A DNA stretch of 64,000 nt from Streptomyces sp. NBC_00306 (GCF_036169555.1 NZ_CP108032.1:558001-622000); one strand, 5' to 3'. Shown: positions 21,476 to 33,230, counted from the first letter of the stretch. Made by a program: numbers and translations. The notes: generated by a model not told the origin, from the letters alone.

Positions 21476-21628
21476 GAGGCATCCGGTCCACCGGGCCCGA
21501 CCGCACGGGGGTGCTGTGCACGGGCGCGAGCGTCCTGGGTATGAGCACGTGGGTCCGGGGTGTGGGCACGTGGGTCCCGGGCGCGGGTCGGATATCGGTG
21601 CACTCGGCGCGCTCGGCGCACTGCGCGC

Positions 21629-23125
21629 CTAGATGTCGGTGCTCCTCGCCTTCTTCGACGGGCCCGTGGGCAGGGCCTGCTGGATCTCCTGGCGCAGGTC
21701 CTCGATCCTGGCGTAGCCCGAGTACTGCCCGGTGAGCCGGTACATCTCCCGCAGCCGGTCCCACGTCCGGTGCGACGAGGTCTCTCCTATCGAGACGAGC
21801 GCCAGCCGTGCATAGCGGTCGGCCTGCTCGGGATCGTCCGCGATGAAACAGGCCGAGGCCAGGGAGATGTAGTCGAAGATCTTCGACCGCTGCCGTCCGC
21901 CCTCACGCAGTTGCAGCGCCTGCCGTGCGTGGTTCTGCGCGATGTTCGCGGCCGACGGGTCGTGCTCGGCCAGCGTGCGGTAGGCGAGCGCCTCCATGCC
22001 GTGCAGATCCGCCTCGTCGAACATCTGCATCCAACTGGGCGCCGGCACATCTCCCTTGTCGGAGACGAACAGGTCCTCGGCCTCACCGAGGGTGCGGCGC
22101 ATGGCCTGACCGCGGCCCATGGAAGCCTGTGCCCAGGCCTCGATGGTGTGCAGCATCGCCCGGGTACGCGGCAGGGTCTGTTCACCCGAGCCGGTCTTGG
22201 CGAGCTTCATCAGGTCGAGTGCGTCGTCGGGACGGCCCAGATGGACCATCTGCCGGGCGGCACGGGAGAGCGCTTCGCCGGCCCGCGGGCGGTCGCCGCC
22301 CTCGCGTGCCGCGTGCGCGGCGATGACGAAGTACTTCTGGGCGGTGGGTTCGAGGCCGACGTCGTGCGACATCCAGCCGGCGAGTACGGCGAGGTTGGCG
22401 GCGACGCCCCACAGGCGCCGCTGGAGGTGGTCCGGGTGACGGTAGGCGAGCATGCCGCCCACCTCGTTCAGCTGGCCCACCACGGCCTTGCGCTGGAGGC
22501 CGCCGCCACGGGCGGCGTCCCAGGCGCGGAACACTTCGACGGAACGTTCCAGAGCTTCGATCTCCTGCGATCCGATGGGCGCCGCCTCGTAGCGGTCGAA
22601 CCCGACGGAGTCGGCTTGCAGGGCGTTCTCGAAATGTGGTGCGTTCTTGGCGAGTGCGGGGTCGGTGTGCAGCCAGTCATGCATGGCGCTGCTGAGTGCG
22701 GAGCCTGCGGCGAGCGCGGCGCCCGCGCCCACCAAGCCGCGTCGGTTGAGCATGAGGTCCATTCCCGTGAATTCGGTGAGGACCGCCGCGGTGCGTTCGG
22801 GCGCCCACGGGAGGCCGTCAGGGTTGGTGTCACTTCCCTGCGCGTCCTTCCGCTTTCCTGCTCGCCCGCTTCGTACGAACCCGAGGTCCTCGATGGTCAC
22901 GACACGACCGAGTCGCTCGGTGAACAGAGCTGCCAGCACGCGCGGCACGGGATCGCGCGGGGTCTCCCCCATGTCGATCCAGCGCCGCACCCGCGAGGTG
23001 TCGGTCGCCAGCTGCGGGTGGCCCATGGCCGCCGCCTGCCGGTTCACGAGTCTTGCGAGTTCCCCTTTGGACCAGCCGGCCAGGCGGAACAGGTCGCAGA
23101 GGCGGGTGTTGGGTTCTCCGGTCAC
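21629..23125 (-). CDS. HTH/TPR-type regulator of the NsdA-like family
   Basis: A 498-aa protein starting at GTG 23125; the in-frame region upstream contains promoter-like repeats and is not coding. It has an N-terminal DNA-binding-like part (NTRLCDLFRLAGWSKGELAR, then SRVRRWIDMGETPRDPVPRV), a Gly/Ala-rich stretch that looks like a hydrophobic segment (RRGLVGAGAALAAGSALS) and a long helical region with TPR-like repeats to the end. The arrangement recalls Streptomyces NsdA/NsdB, negative regulators of differentiation and antibiotic production; this link is from memory and moderate. It is divergent from a phosphotransferase gene across a region with a palindrome and 10-bp direct repeats. Confidence 0.78.
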   Translation of the reverse strand: MTGEPNTRLCDLFRLAGWSKGELARLVNRQAAAMGHPQLATDTSRVRRWIDMGETPRDPVPRVLAALFTERLGRVVTIEDLGFVRSGRAGKRKDAQGSDTNPDGLPWAPERTAAVLTEFTGMDLMLNRRGLVGAGAALAAGSALSSAMHDWLHTDPALAKNAPHFENALQADSVGFDRYEAAPIGSQEIEALERSVEVFRAWDAARGGGLQRKAVVGQLNEVGGMLAYRHPDHLQRRLWGVAANLAVLAGWMSHDVGLEPTAQKYFVIAAHAAREGGDRPRAGEALSRAARQMVHLGRPDDALDLMKLAKTGSGEQTLPRTRAMLHTIEAWAQASMGRGQAMRRTLGEAEDLFVSDKGDVPAPSWMQMFDEADLHGMEALAYRTLAEHDPSAANIAQNHARQALQLREGGRQRSKIFDYISLASACFIADDPEQADRYARLALVSIGETSSHRTWDRLREMYRLTGQYSGYARIEDLRQEIQQALPTGPSKKARSTDI

Positions 23126-23152
23126 GTCAAGCCCCCAGGTTCTCGGCTGAGT

Positions 23153-23171
23153 TGACAGTAACCCCCTGTCA
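23153..23171. promoter_or_regulatory. Palindrome TGACAG-N7-CTGTCA upstream of the HTH/TPR regulator
   Basis: A perfect 6-bp inverted repeat with 7-nt spacer ends 28 nt before the GTG start of the minus-strand regulator. On that strand TACTGT overlapping one arm fits a -10 element. The site could be the regulator's own operator. Confidence 0.5.
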
Positions 23172-23186
23172 GATGCGGGGCGACTA

Positions 23187-23216
23187 TTCGCCAGGGTTCG
23201 CCAGGGTGCGCCAGAT
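23187..23216. repeat. Three 10-bp direct repeats (iterons) in the divergent promoter region
   Basis: TTCGCCAGGG occurs twice head to tail (23187-23196, 23197-23206) and is followed by TGCGCCAGAT (23207-23216). The 10-bp period puts the repeats on the same face of DNA, as for co-operative protein binding. Confidence 0.6.
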
Positions 23217-23358
23217 GGTGTGCCACCCGCGCTCTGGTGTGACGTAGGAACGCGCCACCCCGGCCCGGCAGCCGATCGCACTCCCCAGGGTGTTGACCGG
23301 CTGCCGGGGCGGGGCCGCGCACGCAAACTGTCGGCGCACGAAGGGATCTGTCACCCCC

Positions 23359-24483
23359 ATGTACACAGCATCGTCCTCCGTGTCCGCCCCACACCGGCCG
23401 CAGCGCTCCGCCGTACCGGCCGGCTCCGGACCGTATCTCGACCCCACCAACGCCGGCCGGACTCGACGGCCGGCGGGGGCGGTCGGCCAACCCCTCAGCG
23501 GGAGAATCGACTTGTCCGGCCCTCAGGGCGCGCAGCTGCGCATGGCTGTCGCGTCGGTGCACCGCATCTGCCCGGAGTTCAATCCGGTCCAGGTGCTGCG
23601 CCGCAGCGGACGTTCGGTCCTGCTCGTCGGTACGACGGGGCGGATGACGGCGGTGGCCAAGTGTCTGCTCGACCACTCACCCGCATGGTCCGAACGGTTC
23701 CGGCACGAAATAGCTGCCTACCGCGCCTTCGTCCGGCACCGCCCACCGGTGCGGGTCCCGCGGCTGGTCGCCGCGGATCCCGACAACTGCACCCTGGTGA
23801 TCGAGCGGATGCCGGGCCGGGCGGCGGCCCTCGCTCGACACCCGGCCGAGGCACCGCCCCGTGCCGATGTGCGGGCCGCCCTCGGCGCGATCGCGCGGCT
23901 CAACACCTGGCGGCCGCCGGCCGGAATGTTCGACGCCCCCCTCGATTATGCGTCCCGTATCTCGCGCTATCACGAACTGGGTCTGTTCACCGACCGTGAC
24001 CTCGGCGACCTCCAGAAGCTGCTGCACGGGCTGGCGCACGCCGGTGGCAAGCAGGGCATGGGCCAGTTCTGCCACGGCGACGCCTTACTGTCCAACATCC
24101 TGCTGTCGCCGACGGGGCCCGTGCTGGTCGACTGGGAGCACGCCGGCTGGTATCTGCCGGGTTACGACCTGGCCACCCTGTGGTCGGTACTCGGCGACGC
24201 TCCGGTGGCGAGGCGGCAGATCAGCCAGCTCGCCCAGCAGCAGGGACCCGCGGCCCGGGACGCCTTCCTGGTGAATCTGATGCTGGTGCTGACCCGGGAG
24301 ATCCGCACCTACGAGACAGCGGTGCAGCGCACGATGCGGGAGGCCGCTCCCGCGACGGGTGCCACCGCACCCGCCGCCGGCGGTCTGTCGGCCGGTGAGG
24401 AACAGCGACTGCTGCTCAGGCGGCTGCACGACGACTGCGCACTGGCCCGCCGGGCCGTGCGTGCGGCGGTCGGCACTCGCTGA
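23359..24483 (+). CDS. Phosphotransferase (APH/choline-kinase fold)
   Basis: A 374-aa protein whose ATG at 23359 begins a Ser/Pro-rich N-terminal 60 residues, followed by a kinase-like fold: phosphate-binding lysine in MTAVAKCLL, the Brenner-type catalytic loop [13 protein letters not shown] (HGDxxxxN) and metal-binding [17 protein letters not shown]. These motifs fit the aminoglycoside/homoserine/choline phosphotransferase superfamily. Nothing points to an antibiotic substrate; many Streptomyces carry such genes next to differentiation regulators. Divergent from the HTH/TPR regulator with a 233-nt gap; ends at a strong hairpin. Confidence 0.85.
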   Translation: MYTASSSVSAPHRPQRSAVPAGSGPYLDPTNAGRTRRPAGAVGQPLSGRIDLSGPQGAQLRMAVASVHRICPEFNPVQVLRRSGRSVLLVGTTGRMTAVAKCLLDHSPAWSERFRHEIAAYRAFVRHRPPVRVPRLVAADPDNCTLVIERMPGRAAALARHPAEAPPRADVRAALGAIARLNTWRPPAGMFDAPLDYASRISRYHELGLFTDRDLGDLQKLLHGLAHAGGKQGMGQFCHGDALLSNILLSPTGPVLVDWEHAGWYLPGYDLATLWSVLGDAPVARRQISQLAQQQGPAARDAFLVNLMLVLTREIRTYETAVQRTMREAAPATGATAPAAGGLSAGEEQRLLLRRLHDDCALARRAVRAAVGTR

Positions 24484-24506
24484 CCGGCCGCCACAGAGGG
24501 GGAAGC

Positions 24507-24546
24507 GCGCTGCGCGCCCAGTGCCGACACACTGGGCGCGCAGCGC
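24507..24546 (+). terminator. 17-bp perfect hairpin after the phosphotransferase gene
   Basis: Arms 24507-24523 and 24530-24546 pair perfectly (GCGCTGCGCGCCCAGTG) with a 6-nt loop CCGACA, 24 nt after the stop codon. There is no T-run, as is usual for Streptomyces terminators. Confidence 0.75.
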
Positions 24547-25167
24547 ACTGTGCGGGCGATGTCCGGTGCCCCCGACGGCCCGTCACCCGTCCGGACGGCT
24601 CTGGGCCGAGCGGCCGTACACGCTCGCGCGGGGCACCCGGCGCACCACCTACGCACGGCGCGACGGATCACGATGCCCAAATTCCCGCACGAGACCGCTT
24701 CGGTGCGGCTTCAGAGCGGTGATCCTCTGCCGCTGGACACCGACAGCGTCGTGGAACGCCAGGGCGAGAACATCACCGAGGGCATGGACCGGCTCGCGCG
24801 CGCCTGACGGAGAACGCCGGCCGCTCCCCCGGTGAGCCGCTCGACCGGATCATCGCGGACTACACACGCTCGGCCCACGACGACGCCCGTCCGGCTCGCC
24901 GTTCAGGTGAACCGAGCCGCTCGCCGGGCCCGGGAACCGGGCGTCGCCGTGCCGTGGTCAATGTCCGTTCCGTGGAGGGGAATTGGCCCAGACCACTGAC
25001 GCACCGCAGGCCCGCGGCCCCTCACCGCGAAACTCCCCGGAACCTGCGCTGACGTGCAAATTTCCTCCACCTGAGTGCGATTGACGGATCGTCCGGCAGC
25101 CGATACCCCTGTAGTCGAGACCGACCCCGCAGGCCCCGCCACGCACCATCCGCCCCTGGAGGCTGCC
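24547..25167. other. Gene-poor stretch between phosphotransferase and amidase
   Basis: About 620 nt with only one weak 44-codon frame. Close to the amidase, TTGACG at 25081-25086 could be a -35 element, with TACCCC 17 nt further as a poor -10; a single AT-rich patch (GCAAATTTCC near 25056) lies just upstream. Nothing else was recognised. Confidence 0.5.
24673..24807 (+). CDS. Doubtful 44-aa frame
   Basis: ATG 24673 opens 44 codons (MPKFPHETASVRLQ start) with fair Streptomyces codon bias and a soluble acidic product, but there is no clear ribosome-binding site. Just after its stop, another frame continues with gene-like sequence (LDRIIADYTRSAHDDARPAR). The two pieces could be the remains of one frameshifted gene. 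Confidence 0.25.
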   Translation: MPKFPHETASVRLQSGDPLPLDTDSVVERQGENITEGMDRLARA

Positions 25168-27138
25168 TTGCAACGTTCCGCCCCCGCGCGCCCGCGAAGC
25201 GCCCGCCGTCGCATGCTGAGGGCAGGGGGCGCGGTGGCGTCCGCAGCCCTGCTACTGCCGCTGGTCTCGGCCGGCCCGTCCGCCACCGCCGAGCAGCGCG
25301 GATCCGGGTCGCTCCAGCGCGAGTTCGCCGCGGCCGCCGCCCAGTACCGCGTACCGCAGAGCGTGCTGCTCGGTGTGTCGTATCTGCAGTCCCGGTGGGA
25401 CACGCACGGAGGCGCTGCGAGTGTCACCGGCGGCTACGGGCCGATGCATCTCACGGACGCCCGCACGGCGCTGGCCGAGGCTCCGCACCATTCCCACGAC
25501 AGCGAGGACCCGCGCGGCGACGACGCTCGTGAGCCCCTGCGGGCCGCCGGGACCGCGCTGCCGGATCCCGCTGAACTCCCTTCCCGGCTGCGGACGCTGG
25601 AGCGCGCGGCCGAGCTGTCGGGCTACAGCGCGGCGCAACTGCGGGACAACGCCGCGGCCAATGTGCGCGGCGGCGCGGCCCTCCTCGCCGACGCGCAGAA
25701 GAAGCTGGGCCGACCGCTGAGCGACCGGCCCTCCGACTGGTTCGGCGCCGTCGCCCGCTTCTCGGGCGCCGACGACACGGCGACCGCCGCGGTCTACGCG
25801 GGCGACGTCTTCGACGTGATCCGCACCGGCCAGTCCCGCACCACGGACAGCGGCGAGCATGTCTCCCTGGCGGCCGACCCGTCGGCGGTCACCGACGCCG
25901 GGCAGACGGCCCGGCTCGGGCTGCGCACGGCGGACGCAGGGAAGACCGAGTGTCCGCGGACCGTGGCCTGCGAGTGGATCCCGGCGCCGTACGAGGAGTT
26001 CGGCGAGGGCGAGTACGGCAACCACGACCTGGCGAACCGCCCTGCGTCGCAGTCGGTGAAGTACATCGTCGTCCATGACACCGAGGGTTCCTGGGACACC
26101 ACCCTGAAGCTGGTGCAGGACCCGACGTATGTGTCGTGGCAGTACACCCTGCGGTCCTCCGACGGGCACATCGCCCAGCACGTGCCGCTCAAGGACGTCG
26201 CCTGGCACGCCGGCAACTGGTACGTGAACGCGAAGTCGGTGGGCCTGGAGCACGAGGGCTTCCTGGTCTCGCCGGACGCCTGGTACACGGAGGCGATGTA
26301 CCGCACCTCGGCACGGCTGGTGCGGTATCTGGCGCAGCGGTACGACATCCCGCTGGACCGGCAGCACATTCTCGGGCACGACACGGTGCCGGGCACCACC
26401 CCCGCGACGATCGCCGGCATGCACACCGACCCCGGCCCGTACTGGGACTGGGCGCACTACTTCACGCTGCTGGGCCGTCCGTTCGTGCCGGGTGCCGGTC
26501 CCCGCAGCGACGTGGTGACCATCCGTCCCGACTACGTCCGCAACCAGCCTCTCTACACGGGCTGTGTGAAGCCCGCCGAGGCGTGCGCACCGCACGGCTC
26601 GGGTGCGGTCCGGCTGCACACCGCCCCGGCGGACGACGCGCCGCTGGTCAAGGACATCGGCCTGCGGCCCGGCGGGCAGGACTCGACCACCGGGGTCAAC
26701 GACACGGGTGCGCGTGCCTCGACGGGCCAGCAGTACGCCGTGGCGGAGCGCCGCGGCGAGTGGACCGCCATCTGGTATCTCGGACAGAAGGCCTGGTTCC
26801 ACAATCCGCACAGCCGGCCGACGGCCGTGGGCGCGCGGGAGGCCCTGCTGACCCCGAGGGCCGGCCTGGCGGAGATCCCGGTCTACGGGCGCGCCTACCC
26901 GGAGGCGGCCGCCTATCCCGAGGGTGTGCCGGTGCAGCCGGTGTCGCCGCTGCCGTACAAGCTGCTCGCCGGGCAGAAGTACGTGGTGGGCGACCGGGTC
27001 CCGGGTGAGTACCTGTACGCGACGACCTTCGATGCGGCGGGACATCGCGTCGTGCGGGGCAAGGAGCTGTACTACGAGATCCAGTTCGGGCACCGGGTGG
27101 CGTTCGTGAAGGCCGCGGATGTGCGCGTCCTGAGGTAG
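25168..27138 (+). CDS. Exported N-acetylmuramoyl-L-alanine amidase (Amidase_2)
   Basis: Cleaves the amide bond between muramic acid and the peptide stem of peptidoglycan. The TTG at 25168, 5 nt after GGAGG, starts a 656-aa protein with a signal peptide of Tat character (RSARRRMLRAGG followed by ASAALLLPLVSAGPSATA). Residues about 45-230 form a helical module that begins like a lysozyme/transglycosylase-type domain (SVLLGVSYLQSRW, GGYGPMHLTD). The Amidase_2 domain (about 290-440) has zinc ligands in YIVVHDTEGS and HTDPGPYWDW and the DVAWHAGNWY loop. The C-terminal 200 residues are SH3-like beta-rich sequence. It ends at a strong terminator before geoA. Confidence 0.9.
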   Translation: MQRSAPARPRSARRRMLRAGGAVASAALLLPLVSAGPSATAEQRGSGSLQREFAAAAAQYRVPQSVLLGVSYLQSRWDTHGGAASVTGGYGPMHLTDARTALAEAPHHSHDSEDPRGDDAREPLRAAGTALPDPAELPSRLRTLERAAELSGYSAAQLRDNAAANVRGGAALLADAQKKLGRPLSDRPSDWFGAVARFSGADDTATAAVYAGDVFDVIRTGQSRTTDSGEHVSLAADPSAVTDAGQTARLGLRTADAGKTECPRTVACEWIPAPYEEFGEGEYGNHDLANRPASQSVKYIVVHDTEGSWDTTLKLVQDPTYVSWQYTLRSSDGHIAQHVPLKDVAWHAGNWYVNAKSVGLEHEGFLVSPDAWYTEAMYRTSARLVRYLAQRYDIPLDRQHILGHDTVPGTTPATIAGMHTDPGPYWDWAHYFTLLGRPFVPGAGPRSDVVTIRPDYVRNQPLYTGCVKPAEACAPHGSGAVRLHTAPADDAPLVKDIGLRPGGQDSTTGVNDTGARASTGQQYAVAERRGEWTAIWYLGQKAWFHNPHSRPTAVGAREALLTPRAGLAEIPVYGRAYPEAAAYPEGVPVQPVSPLPYKLLAGQKYVVGDRVPGEYLYATTFDAAGHRVVRGKELYYEIQFGHRVAFVKAADVRVLR

Positions 27139-27145
27139 CCGGCGG

Positions 27146-27174
27146 GCGCCACCGGTCGAGGGGTCCGGTGGCGC
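27146..27174 (+). terminator. Terminator of the amidase gene
   Basis: A 10-bp perfect stem (27146-27155 GCGCCACCGG with 27165-27174 CCGGTGGCGC) and 9-nt loop lie 7 nt after the stop and are followed by a TCCTTTT tract. Confidence 0.8.
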
Positions 27175-27214
27175 ACCGTCTCCTTTTGTGAGCTTGTGTG
27201 ACTAATGGGCCGTT

Positions 27215-29489
<2,275 letters not shown>

Positions 29490-29506
29490 CGGCGGCCGAG
29501 GAACGC

Positions 29507-29537
29507 GGGCCGCGGAGCCGGACGGGTTTCGCGGCCC
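29507..29537. terminator. Weak hairpin between geoA and the convergent gene
   Basis: An 8-bp stem GGGCCGCG/CGCGGCCC (29507-29514 with 29530-29537) with a 15-nt loop lies 18 nt after the geoA stop, between convergent genes. Two near-identical GGTCAGCCCTG copies follow before the next stop codon. Confidence 0.45.
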
Positions 29538-29583
29538 CGCACCGGAAGGCGGCCGGAAGGTCAGCCCTGTTCGAGCCGCAGGG

Positions 29584-30084
29584 TCAGCCCTGCTGGAAGA
29601 GTTCCGCGGGCAGCGGCTTGAGCAGCGCGTACAGGTCGTCCGTGATCGGACGGTCCCAGCTGGCGATGGTGACCAGCACATTGTCGCTGCGGTCGAACTG
29701 GACGCAGGAGATACGGCTCTCGGAGAGCTTGAGCCGGCGGACGATCAGCAGATTGTCCCCCTGCATCACCGGCAGGTCCTCCGTCTCGACGACCTCGACG
29801 GGCTCCTCGTTCTCCAGGGCCAGCAGCAGCTGCGCCACCTCGAAGGGGACCTGTCCCTCGTCGACCTCGCGGGCGGGCGAGCCCTCCGGGAGGTTGCCGA
29901 TGATCATCGCCGGGCCGCGGCCGCCGAACAGGTCGTACCGCAGAAAGACTCCCTGACAGGAACCGTCGGGAGCGGGAAGGAGGCCCGCGCCGAGGTTGCC
30001 GGGCCAGTCTCCCGGGTCCATGGCCAGGACGTCGAAGTCCGGACCCGCGGGAGTGGCGGCGCTGCGGCGGCGGAGGAAGGACAT
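29584..30084 (-). CDS. Conserved hypothetical protein (166 aa)
   Basis: A soluble acidic alpha/beta protein with no signal peptide or membrane segment. Segments such as VFLRYDLFGGRGPAMIIGNL, LPVMQGDNLLIVRRLKLS and VLVTIASWDRPITDDLYALL are regular strand/helix patterns of a compact domain. I do not recognise the family. The N-terminal SFLRRR is basic. It lies 68 nt downstream of the LAL regulator on the same strand and could be co-transcribed with it. Confidence 0.75.
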   Translation of the reverse strand: MSFLRRRSAATPAGPDFDVLAMDPGDWPGNLGAGLLPAPDGSCQGVFLRYDLFGGRGPAMIIGNLPEGSPAREVDEGQVPFEVAQLLLALENEEPVEVVETEDLPVMQGDNLLIVRRLKLSESRISCVQFDRSDNVLVTIASWDRPITDDLYALLKPLPAELFQQG

Positions 30085-30152
30085 ACCGCCATGGTACGTG
30101 TCCGCAAGGGTGCGCCAGAGCCGGGGCCGGGTGCCTTCGGGCTACTGTTCGG

Positions 30153-33068
30153 TCACCTTCCGCGCCCGCCGACCGTCGCCTCCTCGGTGTCCTCGCCGAG
30201 TGCCGTGGCGAGTCCCGCCTCGTCGGTGCCGACCTTGCGGTAGACGGCCGAGAGCAGCTTGATCACGGCGGGTTCGTCGAGGTGCAGGGCGGCGGCCACG
30301 GCGGCCGCGTCGTCCCCCTTCACGGTCAGCAGGGCCGCGGTCCGCTCCCGGGTGGTGAGGGCGTCCGTCTCGATGGCGCGCAGCCGTCGGGGGCGCAGCC
30401 CCGCCGCGGCGAGCTCGTCGCGGGCGGTGTCCGCGAGCCCGTCGGCGTCGCACTGGCCGGCGGCCTCCAGCCCTCGGTAGAGATACTCCGCGGCCTCCTT
30501 CGGGTGGCCGGTGCGGCGCAGATGCGTGCCGAGGCCGACGAGGGCGCGGGCCAGTTCGTACGCGGCCGGTGAGCGTTCGAGGCAGGTGACGGCTTCCCGC
30601 AGGAAGGCGGTGCGCTCGCTGCCGTCGCACACCTCGGCGGCGACCCGCAGTGCCTGCCCGATCCCGGAGGCGGTGGCGTACCGGCGGGCACGCTGGACGG
30701 CGTCGAGGGCGATGGTCCGCGCTCTCTCCGGTGCGTCGTGGGCCTCGGCGAGGGCGAGATGGAGCTGCCAGGGGCACCAGGCGGGGTTGCGCATACCGCG
30801 CGGGTCGAGCCGGCGGCCCACGGCGGCCAGCTCGACGGCCGCCTCCTTGGTCCGGCCCCTGGCGAGCAGCAGTTCGCCGTAGACGGACTGCGAGTCGGGG
30901 AAGGTGACGGCCGCGGGGAAGGGCTCGCCGAAGCCGTGGTCCTGCGCGACGGTGATTGCCTCGTCGGTGCGGCCGCGGGCCAGCAGTACCTCGATGAGGG
31001 TGCCGACGGCGTACCACGCGGCCGGGGTGCGGGGACCGACACGCTCGGCGAGACGCAGTCCCGCCCGGACGAAGTCCTCGGCCTCGGCGAGCCGCCCGCG
31101 CCGGTAGCGGATGTACGCCAGCAGGGTGTAGGCGAAGGAGAGGTGGGCGCCGCGCCAGCCCTGGCGCTCGAACTCCGCCGTACCTGCCGCGAACAGTTCC
31201 TCGGCCCGGCCGGGCCGGTCCGCGTAGAGGAACGCGAGCGCGACGAGCACCGGGACTTCGAAGCCGCGGTCCTCGACCGCCCAGCTCAGGCCGCCCTCCA
31301 GAGCGCGTTCGGCGTGGTGGAGCGCGACGGAGGCGGGTTCGGCACGCAGCGTGGCGTCCCAGGCGCGCAGCCCGATGATGTACCGCTCGGTGAGATCGGT
31401 GCCGGGGAGGCGGTCGGCGAGGCGGGCCAGCCGCCGGGAGCGGGCCGGGGAGTCGGGCTCGTCCGCGCGGAAGGCGTCCCACATGAACTTCTCGGACTGC
31501 ATCCGCAGCCGGGTCCGCGGGTCGGTCGAGCGCCGGGTCTCGCGCGCGAGCGTGTCACAGGCTTCGGCGAGGCGGTCGGAGTGGGCGAGGACCTGGGAGA
31601 GGCGGTAGACGATGGCCTGGCGCAGGGCGGGGTCGGTGATGGGTTCTTCGAGTGCGGCCCGCAGATGGTTGACCGTGGTGGCGGGTTCCGTGAGCAGGGA
31701 GGCGCAGCCCAGTTCGTACAGGACGGCGGCCCGGTCGTCGAAGGCCGGCGGCTCGCGCAGTGCGCGGGCGAGGAAGCGGCGGGCTGCGTCCGGGGCACCT
31801 GCGCGCAGGGTCTCTCCCGCCGCCCGGCGCAGATGCTGGACGACCCAGGGATCGCCGTCGGGATGGGCCTCCATCAAGTGGCGGGCGGCGGCGGTCGAGC
31901 CGAGCCCGGCGTCGACGACCGCCCAGGCGGCCAGGCCGTGCAGCGCGACGCGCACGGCATCGGGAATGGCCCGGTATACGGCGGTGGCGATCAGCGGGTG
32001 GACGAATTCGAGGGTGTCGGAGCCGGTGAGGATACGGGCGTCGCGCAGCCGGTCCGCGGCGTCGGCCGCCGCCTCGCTGCCGAGCCCGGCGACGGAAGCG
32101 GCGAGCGACGGCTGGATCTCGGTACCGAGGACGGCTCCGGCCCAGGCGAAGCGGACGGTGGAGGTGCCGAGCCGCTCCAGCCGGGAGACGAGACCGCTTC
32201 CCTTGACCGCGGCGGCGAGGTCGCGCAGCAGGTGGGCGCCGGCTTCGAGGGGTTCGATGCCGCGGTCGCTGACCTTGGCGGTGAGTTCGACGGCCTCGAA
32301 GGGGTTGCCCGCGGTGACGGCCCAGCATTCGCGGCAGAACGCCTCGTCGGCATGCGCGCCGAGCCGGTCGCGTACGAGACTGCCCACGGCCGGGGCGGTC
32401 AGCGGTGCGAGGTCGATGGGGCGTTGTCCGGCCCGCCCGGTGATCCCCCGGAACTGCTGGGCATGGTCGGGGAGTTCGTCGGGGCGGTAGGCGACGACGA
32501 GCAGCATCGGCAGTTCTTCGGCGCGCGGCGCGTACGCGGCGAGCCAGCGCAGCGACTCCGGGTCGGCCCAGTGGGCGTCGTCGAGGACCAGGACGAGCGG
32601 GGCGCGCTGCACGGCGAGGTGGGTGAGGACCCAGTCGAGCCCGTCGCGCAGGCCCTGCGGGTCGGGCGGGGCGCCCGCGTCCGCGGTGCACAGTCCGAGC
32701 GCCGGGCCCACGATGGCGTACCAACTGCCCAGTTGCATGCGCAGGGTGGCCTCGGAGGTGCCGGCCAGCTGGGGCTGGATCAGCTGGCGGGCGACGTGGA
32801 AGGCGACCTGCTGCTCCTGCTCGCCGCCGCGTGCCGAGAGAACGGTGCAGCTCTTTGCGGCCGCCCGTCGGCGCACCTCGTTGAGCAGCGTCGTCTTGCC
32901 GAGACCCGCGGGGCCGGCGAAGGCGAGCAGCGCGCCGCGCGGCCGCTCGGGCGGGTCGAGGTCGTCCGTCCGGAAGCCGGTGAGCTCATCGAGAGCTTCG
33001 TCGACGGCGGCCAGTTCGGCCTCACGCTCGAAGAGTCGGCGTCTCGTTCCGCCGGCACGTCGCGTCAT
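30153..33068 (-). CDS. Large ATP-binding LuxR-type (LAL) regulator with degenerate C-terminal HTH
   Basis: A 971-aa STAND/AAA ATPase regulator. ATG 33068 is chosen since FEREAEL, the usual LAL opening, follows directly, and a GGGGG tract lies upstream. The Walker A is GPAGLGKTTLL (Lys58), the Walker B LVLVLDDAHWAD near residue 165, followed by a long tetratricopeptide-like helical region (about 380-880). The last 60 residues align with a LuxR/GerE helix-turn-helix (LTTRERTAALLTVKGDDAAA, then HLDEPAVIKLLSAVYRKVG), but the usual LT.RE..VL...A.G..N.EIA..L..S..TV pattern is only partly kept, so DNA binding is uncertain. No biosynthetic gene cluster is next to it. Confidence 0.88.
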   Translation of the reverse strand: MTRRAGGTRRRLFEREAELAAVDEALDELTGFRTDDLDPPERPRGALLAFAGPAGLGKTTLLNEVRRRAAAKSCTVLSARGGEQEQQVAFHVARQLIQPQLAGTSEATLRMQLGSWYAIVGPALGLCTADAGAPPDPQGLRDGLDWVLTHLAVQRAPLVLVLDDAHWADPESLRWLAAYAPRAEELPMLLVVAYRPDELPDHAQQFRGITGRAGQRPIDLAPLTAPAVGSLVRDRLGAHADEAFCRECWAVTAGNPFEAVELTAKVSDRGIEPLEAGAHLLRDLAAAVKGSGLVSRLERLGTSTVRFAWAGAVLGTEIQPSLAASVAGLGSEAAADAADRLRDARILTGSDTLEFVHPLIATAVYRAIPDAVRVALHGLAAWAVVDAGLGSTAAARHLMEAHPDGDPWVVQHLRRAAGETLRAGAPDAARRFLARALREPPAFDDRAAVLYELGCASLLTEPATTVNHLRAALEEPITDPALRQAIVYRLSQVLAHSDRLAEACDTLARETRRSTDPRTRLRMQSEKFMWDAFRADEPDSPARSRRLARLADRLPGTDLTERYIIGLRAWDATLRAEPASVALHHAERALEGGLSWAVEDRGFEVPVLVALAFLYADRPGRAEELFAAGTAEFERQGWRGAHLSFAYTLLAYIRYRRGRLAEAEDFVRAGLRLAERVGPRTPAAWYAVGTLIEVLLARGRTDEAITVAQDHGFGEPFPAAVTFPDSQSVYGELLLARGRTKEAAVELAAVGRRLDPRGMRNPAWCPWQLHLALAEAHDAPERARTIALDAVQRARRYATASGIGQALRVAAEVCDGSERTAFLREAVTCLERSPAAYELARALVGLGTHLRRTGHPKEAAEYLYRGLEAAGQCDADGLADTARDELAAAGLRPRRLRAIETDALTTRERTAALLTVKGDDAAAVAAALHLDEPAVIKLLSAVYRKVGTDEAGLATALGEDTEEATVGGRGR

Positions 33069-33230
33069 CTGTAACCCCCACGGCCGGGCGTGCTCCCGGC
33101 GCGGTGAAGGGGCCGCCGGCACACGTCCTTGAGGCACCTCAGCGTACGCCCGCGCGCGCTCTCAGGGACCTGTCCTTGCGAAACGTGGGCGTCCGGAAAG
33201 GGAGTTGTCGGTACGTGGGGAGTTCTGCGG

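Noticed and set aside
23359-24483. Aminoglycoside resistance gene
   Set aside because: Only superfamily motifs (HGDxxxxN, DWE) are present; no close match to known resistance enzymes is recognisable and the context is regulatory.
24903-25427. Minus-strand frame upstream of the amidase as a gene
   Set aside because: It covers the amidase signal peptide region in antisense, has no ribosome-binding site and no recognisable motif.
30153-33068. Pathway-specific activator of an antibiotic cluster
   Set aside because: No polyketide, peptide synthetase or other biosynthetic genes occur around it except geoA, which is not normally controlled by a LAL regulator.
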